Positions 1 to 4,979 of a DNA stretch of 6,790 nt are shown piece after piece. The DNA comes from Acidobacteriota bacterium. Its GTDB lineage: Bacteria; Acidobacteriota; Terriglobia; Terriglobales; Acidobacteriaceae. The notes below the pieces were generated by a model, which worked only from the letters and a program-made list of their open reading frames with translations, searched no databases and was not told the DNA's origin. The translations under genes were made by a program, and so were the position numbers. The DNA is taken from the NCBI GenBank assembly GCA_021851465.1, contig JAJZDL010000158.1, forward strand, positions 1 through 6,790, given 5' to 3'. Position 1 is the first letter of the stretch, and the number at the start of each line of letters is the position of its first letter.

Positions 1-1454
1 AGAGGATCTACGAGGCGCTGACCCGCGAGCTGCGCTTCAATGCGGCACTCTCCTGCCAGTCCCCGGAAGACCGGGTGCGTGTGGACTCGGTTTACTCCAC
101 GGCGCGCGGAATCAGCGGCACCCCACTCGACGACAGCTACCATCTCGGCTCCACCATTATTAATGACTACGGACGTCCCTTCCAGGGCGGGTTCAACAAC
201 TATTCAGGCGCGAGCGGCTATGCCATTGCAGGCCGGTTTGTGCTCCATCTACGTGGAGAGTTCCAGGGTGCGCCCTCGGCCGCCGGCTACTCCACCGCGC
301 TGGCACAGACGCTCTCCAACATCGACTTGATCCCCTTTATCAACCCCGCCACCAATCTGCCCTACAATCAGGCAACCATTCCCATGGGGCCCATCGGCAC
401 AACTCTCGATGCCCGCTTCATCGAGGCATACGCCTCTTACCGCCTGCTCAACCACGAGATCTCCTTCGGCAAGCAGGACGACTGGATCGGCCCAGGCCTC
501 GGCGGCGCTATGGCCTACTCCAACAACGCGCAGAACATTTACTCGTTCCGCATCAACCGCACCGAGCCGCTCTATATCCCCCTGCTCTCCTATCTCACTG
601 GCCCCTTCCGCTACGATTTCCTGGTCGGATCGCTCAAGGGACACACCTACCCCAACGATCCCTGGGTACACCTCGAAAAGATCAGCTTCCGGCCCACCGA
701 GAACCTCGAGTTCGGTTTCGAGCGCACCGTCATCTGGGGCGGCAAGGGCCACGAACCAATCAACCTCCACACCTTCCTGCGCAGCTTCTTCAGCTTCTCC
801 GCGCCCGATGGGGCGATCAAGAATAGTCCGCAGGATCCCGGTGCTCGCTTCGGCGCCTTCGACTTCAGCTACCGCCTCCCCTTCGTGCGCAACTGGCTCA
901 CCCTCTACTCGGACTCCGAGGTGCACGACGATGTCTCGCCCATCGACGCTCCCCGCCGCGCCTCATGGAGGCCCGGGATCTATCTCTCCCACGTTCCCGG
1001 TCTCCCCCGGCTGGACGTGCGCGTCGAGGCCGCCTACACCGACCCACCCATCACCAACAGCATCGGCGGCCGCTTCATGTACTACGAGGGCATCCAGAGG
1101 CAGGGCTACACCAACCAAGGCCAGCTCTTCGGCGACTGGATTGGGCGCGAGGACAAAGGCGGCCAGGCATGGATTACCTATCACCTCAGCGGCAACGAGT
1201 GGCTCCAGCTAGGAGCGCGCAATCAAAAAGCCGCCAAGGACTTCATCCCCGGCGGAACCACCTTGAACGACATCAGCTTCCAAGCAGTCAAGCGCATCGG
1301 AAAACAGTTCGAGATCGATGGCACCTTTGCCTACGAGCACTGGAAGGCCCCCGTCTATCCCTCCGGCACGCCAACCTACCCAGCCACCTCGCAACACGTG
1401 ACCACATCCACCATCCAGCTCACCTGGTTTCCACAGCGCAAGGTCAGTTTCTAA
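1..1454 (+). CDS. Wzi-like capsule-assembly outer-membrane beta-barrel protein, 5'-truncated
   Basis: The frame is open from the first complete codon at base 3 to TAA at 1452-1454, giving 483 residues. No start is visible: the frame reads R-I-Y-E-A-L-T-R-E-L upstream of an internal GTG at 75, so that GTG is unlikely to be the true start. The signal peptide and an N-terminal segment lie outside the window. The sequence resembles the capsule assembly Wzi family (PF14052). It has alternating hydrophobic strands with short turns, the conserved stretch G-K-Q-D-D-W-I-G-P-G (bases 468-497) followed by 'YSNNAQN', then 'RTEPLYIPLLSYLTGPFRYDF', and a late 'YSDSEVHDD' segment. The last residue is phenylalanine, as is typical of BAM-inserted barrels. 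E. coli Wzi helps hold group 1 capsule at the surface. In acidobacteria this family is annotated by homology only, and no other capsule gene is visible here. The family call is fairly secure; a capsule role is inferred. Confidence 0.8.
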   Translation, partial: RIYEALTRELRFNAALSCQSPEDRVRVDSVYSTARGISGTPLDDSYHLGSTIINDYGRPFQGGFNNYSGASGYAIAGRFVLHLRGEFQGAPSAAGYSTALAQTLSNIDLIPFINPATNLPYNQATIPMGPIGTTLDARFIEAYASYRLLNHEISFGKQDDWIGPGLGGAMAYSNNAQNIYSFRINRTEPLYIPLLSYLTGPFRYDFLVGSLKGHTYPNDPWVHLEKISFRPTENLEFGFERTVIWGGKGHEPINLHTFLRSFFSFSAPDGAIKNSPQDPGARFGAFDFSYRLPFVRNWLTLYSDSEVHDDVSPIDAPRRASWRPGIYLSHVPGLPRLDVRVEAAYTDPPITNSIGGRFMYYEGIQRQGYTNQGQLFGDWIGREDKGGQAWITYHLSGNEWLQLGARNQKAAKDFIPGGTTLNDISFQAVKRIGKQFEIDGTFAYEHWKAPVYPSGTPTYPATSQHVTTSTIQLTWFPQRKVSF

Positions 1455-1458
1455 CGCA

Positions 1459-1559
1459 TTTTCACCATTGGTGTAGAGGTAAATGAATTGTCATTCTGAG
1501 CGCAGCGAAGAATCCCCGCATCTTGTTCGACCCGCAACGCTCTACACCATCGGTGAAAA
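1459..1559. repeat. Inverted-repeat-bounded intergenic element (MITE-like or REP-like)
   Basis: The left arm ttttcaccattggtgtagag (1459-1478) and the right arm ctctacaccatcggtgaaaa (1540-1559) are reverse complements at 18 of 20 positions, separated by 61 bp. The element begins five bases after the stop codon of the Wzi-like gene and ends 44 bp before the stop of the convergent propeller gene. The short direct repeat AACGC occurs at 1453-1457 and 1558-1562. It could be a target duplication, but it overlaps the right arm by two bases and the left gene's stop, so this is weak. No T-tract follows either arm, which argues against a simple intrinsic terminator. No transposase is present, so any mobility would have to be supplied in trans. 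Confidence 0.55.
1488..1518. repeat. CHSERSEES-type interspersed repeat core
   Basis: The stretch contains tcattctgagcgcagcgaag followed by aatccc. In one frame it reads N-C-H-S-E-R-S-E-E-S, a peptide that recurs in many spurious short ORF annotations from acidobacteria and other phyla because the underlying DNA is an interspersed intergenic repeat. The core at 1493-1513 forms an imperfect hairpin: ATTCT pairs with AGAAT, and an inner GC pairs with GC. It sits inside the larger inverted repeat at 1459-1559. The small open frame starting at 1483 should not be called as a gene. Recognition rests on remembered occurrence of the motif. Confidence 0.7.
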
Positions 1560-1603
1560 CGCCCTTGTCGCCCCCCGCCGATCCTCCCTGCATAACGGAA
1601 CGC

Positions 1604-2629
1604 CTACCGAATATCGCCGAAGTGTACGTCCTCGGCCGCTGCCTGGCCAGGCTGATCCAGAAACTGGATCGACGTCGCCGGCCCCAGATCGTTCGGCGGC
1701 GTCCACTCCCGCAACCCCCACACCGCCTGCTTCGCTGCGTTCACCTCGATCGCCTGCACAGACCCAGGAGCGTTCTTCGCATCCTTCGTCCACTCGTTTA
1801 CCCAGTTGTTGATGACCGTGTCCCCATCCGCCAGCCGCCATGCCTGCTGTAGGCTCGCAAATTGATAGCCCGGAGCGTCCGCCGGGGTCCAACTCCACAC
1901 CGTATCGCCGCGCCGTGTCACCTCGCGCACACCCACCCGGTCTGTAATCAGAACGTTCCCATTCTCCAGAGGGTTCGCGCTCCACGCCCCCAGCGCAGGA
2001 AACGACCACACCTCCCGGCCATTCGAGTCGTACTCCACCACCTTGTCTAAATCCATGTGCGCCACCAACAGTGTCCCAGCCGCTGTCAGCCGAGCGTGGC
2101 GAAACTGTCCATGCACGCTCACCGGCTGCTTCACCGCCAGCGGCAGTTCCTTCTCCACCGCACCCGTCACGATGTTCACCACCCGCAGCACCGCTCCCGG
2201 ATCGCCGTTCTCGATGTACAGCACGCGGTCCTTCCCGATCGGAACCGCCGTATGCACCTCATGGCCGGCGGGCGGTTCATAGTTCCACACCACCTTCTTC
2301 TCCGGCGTAATCTCCGTCACTCCAAACTGGTGCGCAAACAGAATGTTCCCATTCGAGAGCATCACCATGTCGCTGATCTCGCCCTTGCCCGTCGCATCTT
2401 CATAGCTCCATGCGATCTTCCCCCCGCGCACAATAAAGATCCGCCGACGGTGCGACTCCCCCGAGTAGACAAAATCGTGCTGCGCCAGCCCTGCGCCCGG
2501 CAGCACCGCCGGTGCCCTGCCCACCGTCTGCACGCCCACCGTTCTTTCCGCCCCGCCATCTGCCGGCGTCTGCGCGTACAGCCCACACGAAACTCCAACG
2601 AGCAACACTACACCGAACCATTTCATCAT
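1604..2629 (-). CDS. Secreted beta-propeller protein (PQQ-like or arylsulfotransferase-like repeats), function unknown
   Basis: From the ATG at 2629 this gives 341 residues and ends at TAG (1604-1606). Two adjacent ATGs (2629 and 2626) precede K-W-F-G-V-V-L-L-V-G-V, a signal peptide ending near 'CGLYAQ'. An upstream in-frame TTG at 2647 would add six residues and weaken the signal peptide, so ATG is preferred; no strong SD decides it. The mature part repeats a blade-end pattern V/A-W-x-[YFW/L]: KIAWSYE (W74), KVVWNYEPP (W115), REVWSFP (W208), DTVWSWTP (W245) and QAVWGLREW (W304). Strands of the type 'LSNGNILFA' and 'LENGNVLIT' lie between them. This is the signature of PQQ-like or arylsulfotransferase-type propellers with about five or six blades. 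No catalytic residue can be assigned, so an enzyme activity should not be assumed. The protein probably acts in the periplasm or outside the cell. The gene converges on the Wzi-like gene and looks monocistronic. Confidence 0.75.
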   Translation of the reverse strand: MMKWFGVVLLVGVSCGLYAQTPADGGAERTVGVQTVGRAPAVLPGAGLAQHDFVYSGESHRRRIFIVRGGKIAWSYEDATGKGEISDMVMLSNGNILFAHQFGVTEITPEKKVVWNYEPPAGHEVHTAVPIGKDRVLYIENGDPGAVLRVVNIVTGAVEKELPLAVKQPVSVHGQFRHARLTAAGTLLVAHMDLDKVVEYDSNGREVWSFPALGAWSANPLENGNVLITDRVGVREVTRRGDTVWSWTPADAPGYQFASLQQAWRLADGDTVINNWVNEWTKDAKNAPGSVQAIEVNAAKQAVWGLREWTPPNDLGPATSIQFLDQPGQAAAEDVHFGDIR

Positions 2630-2668
2630 CGGCTGCAAACCCACCAATCCAGATTTCTTGCGGCAACC

Positions 2669-2698
2669 ATACTATTCCACCGCAAACGCCCGCGTCAT
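2669..2698 (-). promoter_or_regulatory. Candidate promoter of the beta-propeller gene
   Basis: On the minus strand, ATGACG (2693-2698) and TAGTAT (2669-2674) are separated by 18 bp, and each matches the sigma-70 consensus at 4 of 6 positions. Transcription would begin near 2662, about 33 bases before the ATG at 2629. The position is right, but the matches are moderate and such a pair can occur by chance. Confidence 0.35.
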
Positions 2699-2779
2699 TC
2701 CCGCATCGGCATGCCCACGCACGCATCCCGCTACGCACCCACTCGCGCTCGCTCCAAAAGACCCGCCCCCCAGATCCTT

Positions 2780-2807
2780 GTCCGTCTACTCCCGTCCGTC
2801 TACTCCC
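2780..2807. repeat. Two perfect tandem copies of a 14-bp unit
   Basis: GTCCGTCTACTCCC occurs at 2780-2793 and again immediately at 2794-2807 with no mismatch. It lies between the small membrane ORF and the beta-propeller gene, about 80 bp upstream of the candidate -35 of the latter. It could be a direct-repeat operator, or a simple replication-slippage duplication. The surrounding 2648-2892 is C-rich and G-poor on the plus strand, and I see no other gene in it. Confidence 0.8.
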
Positions 2808-2892
2808 AGACGCATACTTTCACGCACCCAATCCCCGCGCATCGCACCCACACCCCGGCACACAGCACATTCCTCAGCCACCAACCCGGCAT

Positions 2893-3099
2893 TTAGCCTG
2901 CATCGTGCATCTTGGCCGTCAGCGCAGCCGCGCACGGGGCCAATACCATCGCCACAAATACCAGTACCGCAACTATGTCATGCATCGCAGCCTCCTTGAG
3001 TCCGATCCAACCAACTGAGTTGCATCGGCCCTCTATGCTATCGGCAAGGCCCTTTGACTCCATCGCACGCATCCATTCCTCAATCCAAACTTTAGTCAT
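2893..3099 (-). CDS. Small single-span membrane protein (68 aa, or 30 aa from an inner start)
   Basis: From ATG at 3099 to TAA at 2893-2895 the frame gives 68 residues. It starts M-T-K-V-W-I-E-E-W-M-R-A-M, a charged, probably amphipathic segment, and ends with a hydrophobic span of about 20 residues (D-I-V-A-V-L-V-F-V-A-M-V-L-A-P-C-A-A-A-L) and a short K/H/D tail. An in-frame ATG at 2985 would give a 30-residue peptide made mostly of the span. Both starts have an AAGGAGG: ten bases before 3099 (3110-3116) and five bases before 2985 (2991-2997). The inner SD falls on the codons for L-K-E-A, so it could be coincidental, but its spacing is the better of the two. The ORF lies downstream of a good promoter and a hairpin on the same strand. 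I do not recognise the family. Two strong ribosome sites and a plausible membrane span support a real gene; the start is undecided. Confidence 0.5.
   Translation of the reverse strand: MTKVWIEEWMRAMESKGLADSIEGRCNSVGWIGLKEAAMHDIVAVLVFVAMVLAPCAAALTAKMHDAG
2991..2997 (-). promoter_or_regulatory. Shine-Dalgarno for the inner (30-aa) start
   Basis: AAGGAGG on the minus strand lies five bases upstream of the ATG at 2985. This is a full anti-SD match at ideal spacing. If used, translation would yield only the membrane-spanning peptide. Confidence 0.5.
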
Positions 3100-3109
3100 G
3101 CACCGCATT

Positions 3110-3116
3110 CCTCCTT
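3110..3116 (-). promoter_or_regulatory. Shine-Dalgarno for the outer (68-aa) start
   Basis: AAGGAGG on the minus strand lies ten bases upstream of the ATG at 3099. Another ATG at 3108 is in the same frame but only one base beyond the SD core, too close to be efficient. This site therefore favours 3099. Confidence 0.5.
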
Positions 3117-3150
3117 CGCTCTTCCACGCTCCACAATGCCCCGCGGACGC

Positions 3151-3183
3151 GAAAAGGCCGCCCGGCAACAGGGCGGCCTTTTC
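3151..3183. terminator. Perfect 13-bp hairpin with A/T flanks: intrinsic terminator or attenuator
   Basis: gaaaaggccgccc (3151-3163) and gggcggccttttc (3171-3183) are exact reverse complements with a 7-base loop (ggcaaca). On the plus strand the stem ends in TTTTCTTT, a good U-tract, but no plus-strand gene lies upstream that would need it. On the minus strand the stem ends in TTTTCGCG, a weaker tail, but the hairpin sits between a strong candidate promoter (3236-3264) and the SD of the small ORF. It could therefore work as a 5'-leader attenuator or as the end of a short RNA of about 80 nt starting near 3229. The structure is certain from sequence; its role is not. Confidence 0.6.
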
Positions 3184-3235
3184 TTTAGGGAGAATAGTTC
3201 CAACGGAGGCAAAGCCATCAGAACTTTCTGGCTGC

Positions 3236-3264
3236 ATACTAAGTTTGGCCAAAACCGGTGTCAA
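3236..3264 (-). promoter_or_regulatory. Near-consensus sigma-70 promoter reading toward the small ORF
   Basis: On the minus strand TTGACA (3259-3264, 6 of 6) is followed after exactly 17 bp by TAGTAT (3236-3241, 4 of 6). The predicted start is the A near 3229. Immediately upstream (3281-3400) is an AT-rich tract that could act as an UP element. The transcript would run through the hairpin at 3183-3151 and on to the ORF starting at 3099, giving a leader of about 130 nt. This is the best promoter-like sequence I found in the window. Confidence 0.6.
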
Positions 3265-3280
3265 GACTAAAACGATGCCA

Positions 3281-3400
3281 CTACAATACGCTGATAATAA
3301 ACAATTTATAAATATCGACGAATCGAGAAATATTCGTCTTTTATTCCCTTATTCAACCGCCGTTATCTAACAACAATTTTAGAATTATAGAGTTACAGCT
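3281..3400. other. AT-rich intergenic island
   Basis: By hand count 36 of 120 bases are G or C (30%), in a window otherwise strongly GC-rich. It separates the small-ORF promoter from the 3' end of the gene at 3492-4850. I see no plausible gene here. It contains one hairpin and is bordered by another, and may be promoter-proximal UP DNA, a nucleoid-protein binding region or a remnant of acquired DNA. The rest of the gene-free stretch, 3426-3491, returns to high GC and shows nothing I can assign. Confidence 0.7.
3317..3338. other. 7-bp perfect hairpin followed by TTTTATT on the plus strand
   Basis: GACGAAT (3317-3323) and ATTCGTC (3332-3338) pair perfectly around the 8-base loop cgagaaat. On the plus strand TTTTATT follows, giving a weak terminator-like shape. 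No plus-strand gene precedes it. Confidence 0.4.
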
Positions 3401-3403
3401 CAT

Positions 3404-3425
3404 GATGCACCCATAAATGTGCATC
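3404..3425. other. 7-bp perfect hairpin downstream of the 3492-4850 gene
   Basis: GATGCAC (3404-3410) and GTGCATC (3419-3425) pair perfectly around the 8-base loop ccataaat. It lies 67 bases beyond the stop of the minus-strand gene at 3492 and could stabilise or end its transcript. No U-tract follows on the minus strand, so it is not a standard intrinsic terminator. Confidence 0.35.
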
Positions 3426-3491
3426 CCGGCCCCACCCAAGCCGTCTCGCGCCCGCGCAACAGCCTGGTCGAGATCTTCGCCTCTCCGCGCC

Positions 3492-4850
3492 TCACTCCTC
3501 GCCATCGCGCAGTCGCTTGCCCGCAGATCCACTCAGATCGATGCGTAGAAACTCCGGCTCGCTCGCCGCGGGCTTGCCCTGCATCACACGAACCAGCACC
3601 CGCCCGCCGCCGAAGAACAATCCAACCACCAACGCCGCAAGACATCCCATGCCGCTCAGGATCGCAATGCTCACCAGCAGGCTGTAGGTCTTGTGCAGCT
3701 CCGTAGAAAAATCCAGTGGCACCGGCTTGTCGATCGTTATCTCGTCGTGCAGATGGATTCTGTTCACCATCCGCTCGGCCTCCACCTCGGTCCACGCTCC
3801 CGTCGTCAGCAACAGAAGTGTCCCCTCGCGCCTCATCTTCACTGTTCCCTGAAGAACCGCCCCGGAAGCGAATCTCTGCGTTGATGTTTTTGCCGCCGCA
3901 TCAGTCGATGCCTGGCCCGGTCTCTGGACCGTCCTCTGCACCGACGCGGGGCCCGATTCCAGGTTCTCCGCCGCTTGCTGCCCGCCCAGCGCAGCGATCG
4001 CGCGCTCATGCTCCGCCGCAATCTCCGGCGTCGGGTACGAGAGCAATGTCAGCACGCCGCCGCTCCGGCTCCGCGCCGTCACCGCCTCCGCGCTCTTGTC
4101 GAACCCCACCGCCTGCGCAGGCAGCACGCCGCCCATCGCCGCGTAGCTCACCGGCCCCAGCGCATAGCGCACAGAACCCGCATCCATCTCTCCCACCGGC
4201 ACCAGCGTAGGCAGCAGGGGTGCCAGTCCCGCCGTCCCAACCACCTTCGGCAGATGCAATATCAGCTCCCGGCTCACTGCAAGCATCGCCTCGTGGCCCA
4301 GCTTGAACTCTCCCACCACCACATTCGCGCCGCTGCGCAGCAGCAACCCGTCCCCATTCGACAGCGCCTCGTCGCCGAGCCTCTCCGTCCGCATCCCCGG
4401 CCGGCGAAAGTAGTCGTACGCCGCAATCGCACCGCTCGCATCGCCAAACGCATACACAGTCACCGAACCGAGCGCGGCCCCAAGCGGTGCGCCCGCATAC
4501 TCCGACCGCGCAAACCGCCGCAGGCCGTCCTCCGTCAGCGCAGCCCTGTCCTGAGCGCTCAGCCCCGCGGATACCATCTGGCCCAGCCCGTCGCCCGTAT
4601 CGCCCTCGCTCACGCGTCGCAGGCCACCCAGCGTCGCAGGCAACAGAGGCGTCGGCGGCTCCACCAACATCGTCTTCGTCCCTGCCCCCGCGCCTTGTAT
4701 CTGCCCCCGCCCCGGCACCGCGAACAGCACCGCCGCAACCATCCAGGCCGCAACGCAAACTGCGCGTACCCCAGCTCTCGATTCAGGTCCCTGGATCCTC
4801 GTGTCGTCAATGGCACACGGCCTGTTCCTTGCTCGAAAAAAATCACCCAT
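3492..4850 (-). CDS. Exported membrane-anchored protein, DUF6599-like, function unknown
   Basis: The ORF gives 452 residues from ATG at 4850 to TGA at 3492-3494. Residues 29-49 form a hydrophobic signal or anchor (A-V-C-V-A-A-W-M-V-A-A-V-L-F-A) after an unusually long polar N-terminus; no better in-frame start was found nearer to it, and the SD before 4850 is poor. The body (about 65-290) has 'LLPATLGGLRR', 'YAGAPLGAALGSVTVYAFGDASGA', 'YDYFRRPG' and a 'LLRSGANVVVGEF' strand. I associate this pattern with DUF6599-type proteins of acidobacteria, but from memory only. Residues 295-330 look like a disordered A/S/Q/T-rich linker. A second transmembrane helix lies at about 389-417, followed by a G-G-G-R-V-L-V-R turn and a charged tail of about 35 residues. 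A periplasmic domain tethered by its C-terminal helix, with a cytoplasmic tail, is the likely topology. It follows the gene at 4980-5759 after 129 bp on the same strand; I see no terminator between them. Confidence 0.7.
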   Translation of the reverse strand: MGDFFRARNRPCAIDDTRIQGPESRAGVRAVCVAAWMVAAVLFAVPGRGQIQGAGAGTKTMLVEPPTPLLPATLGGLRRVSEGDTGDGLGQMVSAGLSAQDRAALTEDGLRRFARSEYAGAPLGAALGSVTVYAFGDASGAIAAYDYFRRPGMRTERLGDEALSNGDGLLLRSGANVVVGEFKLGHEAMLAVSRELILHLPKVVGTAGLAPLLPTLVPVGEMDAGSVRYALGPVSYAAMGGVLPAQAVGFDKSAEAVTARSRSGGVLTLLSYPTPEIAAEHERAIAALGGQQAAENLESGPASVQRTVQRPGQASTDAAAKTSTQRFASGAVLQGTVKMRREGTLLLLTTGAWTEVEAERMVNRIHLHDEITIDKPVPLDFSTELHKTYSLLVSIAILSGMGCLAALVVGLFFGGGRVLVRVMQGKPAASEPEFLRIDLSGSAGKRLRDGEE

Positions 4851-4979
4851 ACATCGCTCAGACTACCACCGAGCCCGCCTCGCAGGCGCTCTCACTCCAC
4901 CCAATCCTGCCATCCGCGCGTGCAGTGTTCCCCTCGATTGCGTTTGATCGCAGCGAATCTCCAACGCGCCGGAAGCCTG

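Noticed and set aside
249..926. Long minus-strand open frame inside the Wzi-like gene
   Set aside because: A shadow ORF caused by high GC; the plus-strand frame has the clear family match.
1483..1812. Open frame encoding a peptide beginning MNCHSERSEES
   Set aside because: It is the translation of an interspersed repeat and then runs antisense through the beta-propeller gene.
2057..2896. Long plus-strand open frame opposite the propeller gene and its upstream region
   Set aside because: Composition is H/R/P-rich with no domain pattern, and its first half lies antisense to a well-supported gene.
3132..3270. Plus-strand small frame starting MPRGREKAARQQ across the hairpin
   Set aside because: No SD, coding content dominated by the palindrome, and antisense to the better-supported leader.
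3361..3374. GTTATCTAAC motif resembling integron attC core elements
   Set aside because: The halves are in the wrong order and overlap; no paired R/L boxes or integrase are present.
4880..4900. GCCT-cgc-AGGC small hairpin between the two envelope genes
   Set aside because: A four-base stem with no U-tract in GC-rich DNA is expected by chance and is not a credible terminator.
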